Shown piece after piece: positions 32,366 to 40,124 of a DNA stretch of 64,000 nt. Position 1 is the stretch's first letter. The number at the start of each line of letters is the position of its first letter. The notes under the pieces were generated by a model. It saw only the letters and a program-made list of their open reading frames with translations. It did not search any database and was not told where the DNA came from. The translations under genes were made by a program, and so were the position numbers. Origin of the DNA: Nonomuraea angiospora (GTDB taxonomy: Bacteria; Actinomycetota; Actinomycetes; Streptosporangiales; Streptosporangiaceae); the NCBI RefSeq assembly GCF_014873145.1, contig NZ_JADBEK010000001.1, positions 1,922,001 to 1,986,000 of the forward strand, written 5' to 3'.

Positions 32366-33430
32366 CTAAGCGGGGGGTGCCGCGACCGAGCCGCGGACGA
32401 TCAGGGACGACTGCAGGATCGTCTCGCTGGGCGCGCTGCGCGAGCCCGGGCCGGCCAGCCGGCCGAGGAGGACCGTGCCGGCCGCCGCGCCGAGGTCGTA
32501 GGCCGGCTGCGCCACCACCGACAGCTGCGGCCGCACCAGGGTGCTCCACTCGTGGTCGTCGAAGCCCATCAGGCTGACGTCCTCCGGGCAGCGCCGGTCG
32601 CCGTCCATGATGGCGCGGAACGCTCCCCCGGTCATGACGTTGGTGGTCGCGAAGACGGCCGTCACCTCCGGTCTCGTGACGAGCAGGTCGCGGACCCGCT
32701 CGCACGCCGCGTCGGCGTCGTCGCAGCGCAGGACCCACCCCGGGTCGCAGGTGACGCCCGCCTCGTCGAGCGCGTCCAGGTAGCCCTCGAACCGCAGCGA
32801 GCTGGGGAACTCCGCCGCGCTCCTGCGCCGCCGGGCGGAGCGGCTTTCGCTGGGCGTGGCCGAGGTCACCACCGCGACCGCGCGATGACCGAGATCCAGG
32901 AGGTGGCTCACGGCGCGTTGCGCGGCGGCCCGGTTGTCGAGCAGCACCGAGTCGACGGCCCCGGCGCCGTCGTTGCGCCGGTCGAGCAGGACCAGCGGAA
33001 CGCCCGCCTCGCGGACCCGGCGCAGGTGGCCGCCCTCGGAGACGCTGGCCGAGGCGACGATCATGCCGTCGACGCGCTTGGCCATCAGCGCCTCCACCGC
33101 CGAGCGCTCCCGCGCCAGGTCCATCCTGGTGCTGACCAGCAGCATCTCGTAGCCGGCGGCCCGCGCGCGGTCGGAGATCCCGTTGACCGCGCGGGCGAAG
33201 AAGGGGTTTTCGATGTCGCTCACGACCACGCCGATGACGCGGGTCGAGCCGGTCACGATGCTGCGCGCCACGTCGTTGGCCCGGTAGCCCAGCCGTCTGG
33301 CCGAGTCCTGCACCCGCCGCACCAGCTCGGGCGACGGGGTGCCGTAGCCGCCCAGCACCCGGCCGGCCGTGGCGGGCGACACTCCGGCGTCGCGCGCGAC
33401 ATCGATGATCGTCGGTCGCCCAGCGGCCAC
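32366..33430 (-). CDS. LacI-family regulator of the hydantoinase regulon
   Basis: Regulator of 354 residues: N-terminal helix-turn-helix (TIIDVARDAGVSPATAGRVLGGYG) and a periplasmic-binding-type sensor (IGVVVSDIENPFFARAVNGI, VFATTNVMTGGAFRAI, LMGFDDHEW). It uses a GTG start with GGGGAGG upstream. It lies between the hydantoinase operon and a divergent MHS-type transporter; a nearly identical palindrome before each makes this protein the probable repressor of both. The sensor region has an Arg/Ser-rich insert (ESRSARRRRSAAEFPSS). The ligand is probably the imported cyclic amide or a product, which is unusual for a LacI protein. Confidence 0.92.
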   Translation of the reverse strand: MAAGRPTIIDVARDAGVSPATAGRVLGGYGTPSPELVRRVQDSARRLGYRANDVARSIVTGSTRVIGVVVSDIENPFFARAVNGISDRARAAGYEMLLVSTRMDLARERSAVEALMAKRVDGMIVASASVSEGGHLRRVREAGVPLVLLDRRNDGAGAVDSVLLDNRAAAQRAVSHLLDLGHRAVAVVTSATPSESRSARRRRSAAEFPSSLRFEGYLDALDEAGVTCDPGWVLRCDDADAACERVRDLLVTRPEVTAVFATTNVMTGGAFRAIMDGDRRCPEDVSLMGFDDHEWSTLVRPQLSVVAQPAYDLGAAAGTVLLGRLAGPGSRSAPSETILQSSLIVRGSVAAPPA

Positions 33431-33523
33431 GTCCAGCGCCTCCCCCGCTCCGATGGTGGCGGCCCGTCCTCTACCTCGACGATCATCGTAGCGGCCCGCA
33501 CTTGAATACTAGGTGACGAGTGC

Positions 33524-33552
33524 TTGACACATCGTCACGCCGATTCTAGCTT
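33524..33552 (+). promoter_or_regulatory. Promoter of the MHS transporter gene
   Basis: TTGACA (33524-33529) and TAGCTT (33547-33552) are separated by 17 bases. The expected start of transcription falls inside the palindrome at 33556-33571, so binding there should block initiation. Confidence 0.65.
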
Positions 33553-33555
33553 CTT

Positions 33556-33571
33556 GGGAGAACGTTCTCCC
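33556..33571. promoter_or_regulatory. Perfect LacI-type operator before the MHS transporter
   Basis: GGGAGAACGTTCTCCC is a perfect 16-base palindrome with a central CG. It is the twin of the hyuA operator at 31634-31649 and lies just downstream of a near-consensus promoter. Confidence 0.8.
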
Positions 33572-33784
33572 GACTGTGCCACCCATACGCGGTCCGCCAT
33601 CGCCCGGACGCGGCACCCGCCAACGACCCGCGTCGGCCGCGCCCGCCACGACGACCCCGCGTCCGCCGTGCCAGGCTTCCACCTGCGAAGACTACCTGCG
33701 CCGACCAGCTCGTCCGCGCCGGCGGCGGGCACCTCGACCACCCTCCCCGCCGCCGCCGCATCCACCGTTTCACGAGGAGACCCC

Positions 33785-35122
33785 ATGAGCACCCCCGTAG
33801 CCAACGACCCGGACGTCGTCCACACACCACGGGCTCGCCGGCGCCTGTTCGCCTCCACCATGATCGGCAACGCCGTCGAGTACTACGACTTCACGCTGTA
33901 CGGGACGCTCGCCGCGGTCATCGCCTCGCACTTCTTCCCGGAAGGGGAGAGCACGGCCGCCCTGCTGGCGGCGTACGTGGGGGTGGCGCTCTCCTACTTC
34001 ATCCGGCCTCTCGGCGCGATGGTCCTCGGCCCGCTGGCGGACCTGAAGGGCAGGCGGCCCGTCCTCGTCCTGACGATCGTGCTGATGACGGTCGGCACGG
34101 CGGGCATCGGGCTGCTGCCCACGTACGCGGCGGCCGGGGTCGTGGCGCCGGTCCTGCTGCTGACGGCGCGGGTCGTGCAGGGCCTCGGGGCCAGCGTGGA
34201 GTTCACCACCGCGGCCAACTTCCTGCTGGAGCACGAGGACCGGCGCCGCCGCAACTACGTGCTGGGCAGCCTGAACTCCACCGCGTCGATCGGGTCGTTC
34301 CTCGCGGCCGGGGTGGCGTTCCTGCTGACCCAGACCATGTCGGCGGAGACCTTCGCGAGCTGGGGCTGGCGGATCCCGTTCCTGCTGGCGATCCCCCTGT
34401 CCGCGGTGGCGGTCTACATCCGCAACCGGCTGAACGAGAGCCCCGAGTTCGAGGCGGTGCGGCGCCTCACCGAGCAGCAGGAGGTGCCCCAGACCCCGCT
34501 GCGGACGGCGGTGCGCTACTACTGGCCCGACATGTTGCGCTCGATCGGGCTGAGCGCGGGCCAGCGGATCGGGTCGTTCGTCATCCAGGCGTACTTCGTC
34601 ACCGCGCTGATCAGCGCCGGCTTCCCCACCTCGCTCGCCCTGCTGGCGTCGATGATCACGTACGTGGTCGGCCCCGTGCCGAGCATCTACGGCGGCCACC
34701 TCGCCGACAAGTACGGCGCCCGCGTGCCCCTGCTCATCGGCTACGGGCTGTTCGTCGTGCTGACGGTGCCCACGTTCATCGGCATCGGCAGCGGCTCCAT
34801 CCTCATCGCCGTGCTGGCGGTCGTGGGCTTCACGATCATCAACAACCTCATCTCGGCGCCGATGCTGGCGGCCGCCATCCTCAGCTTCCCCCCGGAGGTC
34901 CGCTCCAGCGCGGCGGCCCTGAACTTCAACGTCGCGACCTCGCTCATCGGCTCCACCGCCGGCCTCGTCGCCGTCTGGCTGCACGACATCACCGGGAGCG
35001 ACGTGACCTTCGGCTGGTACATGACCGCGTTCTGCCTGCTGTCCCTCCTGATCGCCATCTTCGCGCTGCCGACCGGCGCCCGCCGCGAGCTCCCCACGAA
35101 CCTCCTGGCCGAGCGGAAGTGA
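33785..35122 (+). CDS. MFS transporter of the metabolite:H+ symporter (MHS) type
   Basis: Twelve-helix secondary transporter of 445 residues. The first helix motif GNAVEYYDFTLYGTLAA and the loop motif GPLADLKGRRPVL are typical of the MHS family (ProP, KgtP, citrate and aromatic-acid importers). It is preceded by GAGGAGA and by a promoter with the same operator as hyuA, so it most likely imports the substrate of the hydantoinase operon, for example a hydantoin, oxoproline or related acid. The exact substrate cannot be told from sequence. Confidence 0.92.
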   Translation: MSTPVANDPDVVHTPRARRRLFASTMIGNAVEYYDFTLYGTLAAVIASHFFPEGESTAALLAAYVGVALSYFIRPLGAMVLGPLADLKGRRPVLVLTIVLMTVGTAGIGLLPTYAAAGVVAPVLLLTARVVQGLGASVEFTTAANFLLEHEDRRRRNYVLGSLNSTASIGSFLAAGVAFLLTQTMSAETFASWGWRIPFLLAIPLSAVAVYIRNRLNESPEFEAVRRLTEQQEVPQTPLRTAVRYYWPDMLRSIGLSAGQRIGSFVIQAYFVTALISAGFPTSLALLASMITYVVGPVPSIYGGHLADKYGARVPLLIGYGLFVVLTVPTFIGIGSGSILIAVLAVVGFTIINNLISAPMLAAAILSFPPEVRSSAAALNFNVATSLIGSTAGLVAVWLHDITGSDVTFGWYMTAFCLLSLLIAIFALPTGARRELPTNLLAERK

Positions 35123-35125
35123 CCG

Positions 35126-36103
35126 CTACATCGCCATCTCCGACACCGAGCGGCGGACCGAGTCCTTGTCGTCGGAGGTGACGCCCAACCGCATGATCAT
35201 CTGCGGGTACTCGTCCGAGCAGAGCTCATGGCGCAGGAACTCGCGCAGCAGCTCCATCTCCAGCGCCTGGGTGTGGAAGGCGGCGCTGACACCGTAGGCG
35301 GCGGCCTCCAGCAGCACGTGCTGGAGCGCCTGCCCGGCGTCGATCCACTCCTGGCGGCCGTCGCCCCGCGTGGTGAGCAGCGCCACCACTCCGGCGCCCG
35401 TCTCGGTCCGCTGTTCGGCCTGGCTGCCCCAGTCGTGCCCCCAGGAGTAGTCGCGCTGGGGGAAGTCCGGGTCGGTGCGCACCACCCGGCGGGGGTAGCC
35501 CTCGGCGGGCACCCCGTCCTTGCGGCCGCTGCCCGGCGGCCGGGACCAGCGGACCACCTCCAGGCTGAAGCGGCGGTCCTGCGCCTGGATGCCCTGCGCG
35601 GCCTGGGTGAGGGCGGCGATGACCCGGACCGCGTCCGGAGAACGGACGGGGGTCAGCCTGGCGCCCTCCTCCATGGCCGCACGGGTCAGCCGTTCGATCA
35701 GCCTGTCGGGCACCGGCACGTCGGCGAAGCCGGCGCGGTGGGTGCGGCGCCGCTTGATCTCCCTGCCGAGGGTCTTGAGGGACTCGTCAGGGGCCGTTTC
35801 GGCGCCCGGCCGGAGCCTGGCGAGCAGCGAGGGGCGATCCGGGTCCGGCAGCGTGCACACCACGGGCTCCCAGCCCTGGCAGCGCATGGCCGTACGGAGG
35901 GTGTAGAGCGCCGCGCCGCAGCTGATCAGCAGCTCGCGGCCGGAGGTGTCGCTCACGCGCAGTTTCCTGTCCGGGTCCGCCCGCAGGCTGATCTCGTCCC
36001 CCGAGGTCGAGAAGATCCAGGGCTGCGTGTTGTGGATGGACGGCGCCCAGCGCGCGGCCTCCAGCGCGGTGTCGATCGCGTGCTTCGCCGATAGGACAGC
36101 CAT
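35126..36103 (-). CDS. Nitroreductase-fold flavoprotein of the Acg family
   Basis: FMN-binding-type protein of 325 residues with two half-nitroreductase domains, resembling M. tuberculosis Acg/Rv2032 proteins that are induced in dormancy. Visible features are AARWAPSIHNTQPWIF at the N-terminus, RRTHRAGF in the centre and ALQHVLLEAAAYGVSAAFH in the second half. Acg proteins bind FMN in a closed pocket and may sequester it. The ATG after GGAGGTGGGAGTC is preferred to an overlapping GTG. A GGGACCTTCGGCCCT box lies 66 bases upstream, shared in style with other genes of this island. Confidence 0.9.
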   Translation of the reverse strand: MAVLSAKHAIDTALEAARWAPSIHNTQPWIFSTSGDEISLRADPDRKLRVSDTSGRELLISCGAALYTLRTAMRCQGWEPVVCTLPDPDRPSLLARLRPGAETAPDESLKTLGREIKRRRTHRAGFADVPVPDRLIERLTRAAMEEGARLTPVRSPDAVRVIAALTQAAQGIQAQDRRFSLEVVRWSRPPGSGRKDGVPAEGYPRRVVRTDPDFPQRDYSWGHDWGSQAEQRTETGAGVVALLTTRGDGRQEWIDAGQALQHVLLEAAAYGVSAAFHTQALEMELLREFLRHELCSDEYPQMIMRLGVTSDDKDSVRRSVSEMAM

Positions 36104-36161
36104 GACTCCCACCTCCGTCGGGGCCCTGTGTCCAGCGCATCACACCGCCCACTTCGCGGTC

Positions 36162-36176
36162 AGGGCCGAAGGTCCC
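36162..36176 (-). promoter_or_regulatory. DevR/DosR-type box of the Acg-like gene
   Basis: On the minus strand the site reads GGGACCTTCGGCCCT, one base from the GGGACTTTCGGCCCT form of the actinobacterial dormancy box. It is centred about 66 bases upstream of the start. Confidence 0.7.
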
Positions 36177-36218
36177 CGGCCGCCAGGGCCGTCAGGCCCT
36201 CTATCAACGGGGGCGAAG

Positions 36219-36233
36219 GGGACTTTCGCCTCT
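36219..36233 (+). promoter_or_regulatory. DevR/DosR-type box of the PPOX-family gene
   Basis: GGGACTTTCGCCTCT matches 13 of 15 positions of GGGACTTTCGGCCCT, centred about 43 bases upstream of the start codon. It faces the opposite way from the box at 36162-36176. Confidence 0.6.
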
Positions 36234-36268
36234 AACGCGCAGGTGGCCCGAGCGGGGAAGTTGAGGGT

Positions 36269-36676
36269 ATGCAGCTCGATTCGTCCGGACTTCAGGTGCT
36301 CTCCCGCGAGGAGTGTCTCGGCCTGCTGTCCACGACCCCCATCGGCCGGATCGTGTTCACCGAACATGCCCTGCCGGCCGTGCAGCCGGTCAACTTCCAC
36401 CTCGACGGCCGGTCCATCGTGATCCGGACCTCGATCGGGTCGAAACTGGCGGCCGCCACACGGTACGCCGTGGTGGCCTTCGAGGCCGACGAGTTCGATT
36501 CCGAGCTGCGTACCGGCTGGTCCGTCACCGCGGTGGGGCAGGCGCGGGCCGTGACGGACCCGGACGAGATCCACCGACTGGCGGCGCTGCCGTTGACCGC
36601 CTGGGCGCCGGGGACCCGGGACCACTACATCGTGGTCGACGCCGAGCAGGTGTCCGGCCGGCGCATCAACCACTGA
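36269..36676 (+). CDS. Pyridoxamine 5'-phosphate oxidase-family flavin-binding protein
   Basis: Split-barrel protein of 135 residues. REECLGLLSTTPIGRIVFTEHALPAVQPVNFHLDG is the typical N-terminal half, followed by RTSIGSKLAAATR and VVAFEADEF; the later WSVTAVGQARAV strand closes the barrel. Members bind FMN, F420 or heme and many belong to the mycobacterial DosR regulon. A divergent dormancy-type box lies just upstream. The specific cofactor cannot be told. It is not expected to make PLP, since it lacks the long C-terminal region of true PdxH. Confidence 0.9.
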   Translation: MQLDSSGLQVLSREECLGLLSTTPIGRIVFTEHALPAVQPVNFHLDGRSIVIRTSIGSKLAAATRYAVVAFEADEFDSELRTGWSVTAVGQARAVTDPDEIHRLAALPLTAWAPGTRDHYIVVDAEQVSGRRINH

Positions 36677-36778
36677 GGACGCCCCTCGTTTGACGAATCC
36701 AGGAAAAAGCGCGGGATTCATAGCAAGCCATCAGGCAACAGTAATAGCAACATCACTGTCTGTAATCGGGGTGAAGCA

Positions 36779-36886
36779 ATGCGCAAAGTGATCATTCTGA
36801 CTGTGGCCGTGGCCGCCGCCGCCGCGCTGACGATGGCGGGCCTGGCGGTCCTTCGAGGCGGCTCGCGTTCGGCCAAAGCCCGCTAG
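36779..36886 (+). CDS. Small single-pass membrane or secreted peptide (35 residues)
   Basis: A 35-residue open frame with GGGGTGAAG in front of the ATG. The sequence is MRKVIIL, then an Ala/Leu/Val-rich hydrophobic segment of about 18 residues, then a basic tail RGGSRSAKAR. This is the layout of short actinomycete membrane peptides of the DUF6893 type, although that assignment is from memory of style and not proven. It sits within the dormancy island and the surrounding bases are notably A+T rich, which suggests a separate promoter. Confidence 0.6.
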   Translation: MRKVIILTVAVAAAAALTMAGLAVLRGGSRSAKAR

Positions 36887-36913
36887 TCCGGGCTGGGTCC
36901 AGGGCCCCGAAGT

Positions 36914-36940
36914 CCCGCAGTTCGCGTCGCGGGCTGCGGG
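36914..36940. terminator. Hairpin between the small peptide and the DUF305 gene
   Basis: Arms CCCGCAG and CTGCGGG flank a GC-rich 13-base loop in the gap between two convergent genes. The stem is short, so termination is plausible but not certain. Confidence 0.4.
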
Positions 36941-36947
36941 TGGGCCG

Positions 36948-37589
36948 TCACTTCCGCATCCCGCACGGCATGCTCCAGCCCTTGAACCAGTGGGCCAGGT
37001 ACCGCTGCATCCGGAACATCTCGGCATGCCGGGCGTCGCGCACCCTGATGGCGAAGTCCGCGGTCTCGGAGTGCTGGGCCCGCCCCGACATCAGCAGTTG
37101 CTGGGACATCGTCACCGCGGCCATGTGATGCGGAATCATGTCGAGCAGGAACGCGTTGTCCAGCGCGTCGCCCGACAGCCCGGACAGATCGCGGATCATC
37201 GGCTGGTAGCCGGTCGCCGTCCCCGAACGCCCTGGGTACCACTTGCCCAGCCAGGCTCTCGTCGCGGCGAGATCGGCGCCCTGCCGGTCGATGATCGCGG
37301 TCCCGAGAGCGCGCATCTCCGGCCGGTCCGAGCGCCGCAGCTGGCGCGCCGCCGTCACGGCTTCCTGATCGTGAGCCACCATGCGGGCCAGATAGCCGGG
37401 CTCGTCGGTGACGTTCATGCTGCGCGTCGACCCGTACGGCCCGGTCAGACTCCGATCCGTCGGTGTGGCGTTGTGCTGCTCGACGATGGCCTGCTGGGCG
37501 ATGCCGGTGGCCGTTGCGGCAAGGCCGGTCACCGCGACGGCCGCCAGCGCGGAACCGGCCGCGATCCCCACCACTGCCGAACGTTTCAT
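36948..37589 (-). CDS. Exported DUF305 protein
   Basis: Protein of 213 residues with a signal peptide (MKRSAVVGIAAGSALAAVAVTGLAATATG) and a four-helix ferritin-like DUF305 domain. The signature MIPHHMAAVTMSQQLL and the earlier MVAHDQEAVTAARQL carry the paired His/Met positions linked with metal binding in this family; MFRMQRYLAHW closes the bundle. DUF305 proteins are often associated with copper or redox stress. It lies in the dormancy island and has a weak box at 37652-37666. The start at MKRSAVV is preferred, since GGGAG precedes it. Confidence 0.88.
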   Translation of the reverse strand: MKRSAVVGIAAGSALAAVAVTGLAATATGIAQQAIVEQHNATPTDRSLTGPYGSTRSMNVTDEPGYLARMVAHDQEAVTAARQLRRSDRPEMRALGTAIIDRQGADLAATRAWLGKWYPGRSGTATGYQPMIRDLSGLSGDALDNAFLLDMIPHHMAAVTMSQQLLMSGRAQHSETADFAIRVRDARHAEMFRMQRYLAHWFKGWSMPCGMRK

Positions 37590-37651
37590 CTCGGCTCCCC
37601 GTGTTCGATTCCCCTTCCTCTCCATGCTCGGGGTGGCTCACGGCGTCCGAC

Positions 37652-37666
37652 AGGGCCTTACGCCCC
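37652..37666 (-). promoter_or_regulatory. Possible DevR/DosR-type box of the DUF305 gene
   Basis: On the minus strand GGGGCGTAAGGCCCT keeps the GGCCCT half and spacing of the island consensus but has a changed GGGAC half. It is centred 70 bases upstream of the start. Confidence 0.4.
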
Positions 37667-37710
37667 GTACGGTCGGGACCAACGTCCTTCCTGCGGAGCC
37701 GGAGCCGCTC

Positions 37711-39405
37711 TCACAGGGGGATCCGCCAGCAAAGCCGGGTCCCGCCCGCCTCGGGCGTCGTGAGCTCCGCGCTGCCGCCCAGCCGGGTGGCGCGTTCCTC
37801 GATGTTGCGCAGACCGCTACGGCGTGCCGTCTCCCCCAGGCCGACGCCGTTGTCCGTGACCACCAGCGCCAGCTCGGCGCCCACGACCTCGGCGAGGACG
37901 TCGGCGCGCGTCGCGCGGGAGTGGCGGACCACGTTGGACAGGGCCTCGCGCAACACGGCCAGCAGATGATCGGCGACCGGCTCGGGCACCAGCGCGTCGA
38001 TCTGCCCCTCCATACGCAGGCCCGGCATGAAGCCCAGATGGCCCGCGGCGCCCTCCACCAGCTCCACGATCCGGCCCCGCAGGCTCGGAGCGCCCTGCTC
38101 GACGGAGCCCTGCAGCGCGAAGATGGACGAGCGGATCTGCCGGATCGTCCCGTCCAGCTCGTCGATCGCGTGCTGGACCCGCTTGGCCGCCTCCGGCCGC
38201 TCCACCAGCCGGATCGTGCTCATCAAGGTCATCGCGGTGGCGAACAGCCGCTGGATGACCACATCGTGCAGATCTTTGGCGATGCGGTCGCGGTCCTCCA
38301 GCAGGCTGAGCCGCTCGGCGTCCCTGCGCGCCTCGGCCAGCTCCAGGGCGATCGCCGCCTGACCGGCGAACGCCTGCAGCATCTGCTCGTCCGCCCCGCT
38401 GAACGGCAACCGCCCGCTCCGCTTGGCCAGCACCAGCACCCCGCGTACGTTCGGCGCACCGCCCAACGGCACCATCATCACCGGCCCGTAACCCAGCCGC
38501 CGCAGCGGCGAGCCGGGGCGCGGACCGCTCTGCATGTCCGGGTCGGACATCGGCTCGCCCTGGACGAACACGTCGCCCGCGAGCGTCTCCGACACCACGA
38601 AGACGGCGCCCAGCAGCTCCTGCGCGCCCTCGCCGTCCGCGGACTCCACGATCAGCGACTGCCTCGACGGCTCCGGCAGGAGCACCTCGACCAGGTCCGC
38701 ATCGGTCATGGCCAGGGCGGAGCCGGCCACCACGCTCAGCACCTGACGCGGGTCGGTGCCGGACAGCAGGCGCGTGGTCACCTCGGCCGAGGCCTGCAGC
38801 CAGGTCTCCCGCCGCCGGGACATCTCATACAGCCGGGCGTTGTCCACGGCGACGCCGGCCGCGGTGGCCAGCGCCACGACGATGGCCTCGTCCTCCTCGT
38901 CGAACTCGCCGCCGCCGCGCTTCTCGGTCAGGTAAAGGTTTCCGAAAACTTCGTCGCGCACCCGGATCGGGACGCCGAGGAAGGTGCCCATCGGCGGATG
39001 TCCCAGCGGGAAGCCGTACGACTCCGGGTGGTCGGCGATGCGGCCCAGCCTGAGCGGCCGCGCGTCCTTGATCAGCAGGCCGAGCAGGCCCAGGCCGTGC
39101 GGCCAGTGCTCGATCCTGGCGATCTCCTCCTCGGTCAGCCCCACCGGGATGAACTGGACGAGCGTGCTCTCGTGGCCGACCACGCCCAGCGCGCCGTAGC
39201 TGGCGTCCACGAGCTTGGTCGCGGTCTCGACGATGCGGCGCAGCACGGTCTCCAGATCGAGCTCGCTGCCCACCGACACCACGGCCTCGAGCAGTACGTG
39301 CACCCGGTCCCGGGTGGCCAGCACGGTGTTGAGCCGTACCTGCAGCTCGGCCAGCAGCTCGTCGAGCCGCACGTGTGGCATCACCGGATGGTGCTCGCTC
39401 TCCAC
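37711..39405 (-). CDS. devS: GAF-domain sensor histidine kinase, DevS/DosS-like
   Basis: Kinase of 564 residues: N-terminal helix, GAF-A (about 35-195), GAF-B (about 205-360), HisKA_3 dimerisation/phosphoacceptor domain with His380 (DRIAKDLHDVVIQRLF), and HATPase (NVVRHSRATR, VTDNGVGL, GLRNIEERA). GAF-A contains YGFPLGHPPMGTFLGVPIRVRD; in M. tuberculosis DosS the heme-ligating His lies in the equivalent HPPM segment, so His136 is a candidate heme ligand. This suggests O2/NO/CO or redox sensing. It is transcribed divergently from its probable partner response regulator, 72 bases apart. GTG start; a downstream ATG at residue 9 is an alternative. Confidence 0.92.
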   Translation of the reverse strand: MESEHHPVMPHVRLDELLAELQVRLNTVLATRDRVHVLLEAVVSVGSELDLETVLRRIVETATKLVDASYGALGVVGHESTLVQFIPVGLTEEEIARIEHWPHGLGLLGLLIKDARPLRLGRIADHPESYGFPLGHPPMGTFLGVPIRVRDEVFGNLYLTEKRGGGEFDEEDEAIVVALATAAGVAVDNARLYEMSRRRETWLQASAEVTTRLLSGTDPRQVLSVVAGSALAMTDADLVEVLLPEPSRQSLIVESADGEGAQELLGAVFVVSETLAGDVFVQGEPMSDPDMQSGPRPGSPLRRLGYGPVMMVPLGGAPNVRGVLVLAKRSGRLPFSGADEQMLQAFAGQAAIALELAEARRDAERLSLLEDRDRIAKDLHDVVIQRLFATAMTLMSTIRLVERPEAAKRVQHAIDELDGTIRQIRSSIFALQGSVEQGAPSLRGRIVELVEGAAGHLGFMPGLRMEGQIDALVPEPVADHLLAVLREALSNVVRHSRATRADVLAEVVGAELALVVTDNGVGLGETARRSGLRNIEERATRLGGSAELTTPEAGGTRLCWRIPL

Positions 39406-39464
39406 ATCTTCAAGTGTCGCACCAGGTCAGGCGCGGCGCCTCCCACGGTGCTCCTGGCATCGGA

Positions 39465-39470
39465 TAGCGT
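39465..39470 (+). promoter_or_regulatory. -10 element for a leaderless devR transcript
   Basis: TAGCGT is followed by seven bases and then the GTG start of the response regulator, the spacing seen at leaderless actinobacterial genes. No convincing ribosome site precedes the GTG. Confidence 0.45.
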
Positions 39471-39477
39471 CGTAGGT

Positions 39478-40119
39478 GTGATTCGTGTGTTCCTCGTCGA
39501 CGATCACGAGGTCGTCCGGCGGGGCGTGGCCGCGTTGCTGGAATCCGAGGACGACATCGAGGTCATCGGAGAGGCCGGCACGGCCGAGTCCGCGATCGCC
39601 CGCATCGCGGCGCTGAGGCCCGAGGTGGCGGTGCTGGACGTGCGGCTGCCGGACGGCAGCGGGGTGGACGTGTGCCGCGAGGTGCGGTCGAGGGTGCCGG
39701 GGCTGGCGTGCCTGATGCTGACGTCGTTCGCCGATGACGACGCGCTGTTCGCCGCGGTGATGGCCGGGGCGGCCGGCTACGTGCTCAAGCAGATCCACGG
39801 CTCCGACCTGGTCGGCGCCGTCCGCACGGTCGCCTTGGGACAGTCGCTGCTCGACCCGCAGACCACCGCCGCCATGCTGCAGCGCCTGCGCGAGCAGGCC
39901 GCCAGGAAGGATCCCCTCGCCGCGCTGTCGGACCAGGAGCGGCACATCCTCGACCTGATCGGCGAGGGGCTGACCAACCGGCAGATCGGCGAGCAGCTGT
40001 TCCTGGCGGAGAAGACGGTCAAGAACTACGTGTCCAACCTGCTGGCCAAGCTCAACATGCAGCGCCGCACCCAGGCCGCCGCGCTGGCGGCGCGGCTGCG
40101 GGACGACCGTCCCGAATAA
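39478..40119 (+). CDS. devR: LuxR/NarL-type response regulator, DevR/DosR-like
   Basis: Response regulator of 213 residues: receiver domain (about 1-120) with acidic Asp residues in FLVDDHEVV, phospho-acceptor Asp in VAVLDVRLPDGSG (about D54), Thr/Lys in MLTSF and GYVLKQ, and a C-terminal NarL-type helix-turn-helix (LSDQERHILDLIGEGLTNRQIGEQLFLAEKTVKNYVSNLL). The KTVKNYVS recognition helix closely matches DosR. It pairs with the divergent DevS-like kinase. The island's GGGAC-N5-GGCCC boxes are its likely targets. GTG start chosen at the first residue of the domain; no good ribosome site, so probably leaderless. Confidence 0.93.
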   Translation: MIRVFLVDDHEVVRRGVAALLESEDDIEVIGEAGTAESAIARIAALRPEVAVLDVRLPDGSGVDVCREVRSRVPGLACLMLTSFADDDALFAAVMAGAAGYVLKQIHGSDLVGAVRTVALGQSLLDPQTTAAMLQRLREQAARKDPLAALSDQERHILDLIGEGLTNRQIGEQLFLAEKTVKNYVSNLLAKLNMQRRTQAAALAARLRDDRPE

Positions 40120-40124
40120 CCCGT

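Larger units (their letters stand above)
33431..33784. other. Intergenic region between lacI and the MHS transporter
   Basis: The 354 bases hold a promoter (33524-33552) and an operator (33556-33571) listed separately, then a leader of about 215 bases to the transporter start. In the leader I see only the GAGGAGA ribosome site; a small open frame over 33576-33788 has no ribosome site and looks non-coding. Confidence 0.6.

Noticed and set aside
31359..32738. Minus-strand frame with PSVRPASALPAP-like peptide repeats
   Set aside because: The peptide repeats come from a 47-base unit, which is not a multiple of three, so the frame is not under coding constraint.
31541..33505. Long plus-strand frame through the repeat block and opposite lacI
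   Set aside because: Its first third is made of the GC-rich repeats and the rest is antisense to a complete LacI protein. No ribosome site or domain.
36904..36925. GGGACTT...GGGCCCT-like sequence as another DevR box
   Set aside because: The spacing is one base too long and it lies downstream of the DUF305 gene and in a terminator-like hairpin, with no gene reading away from it.
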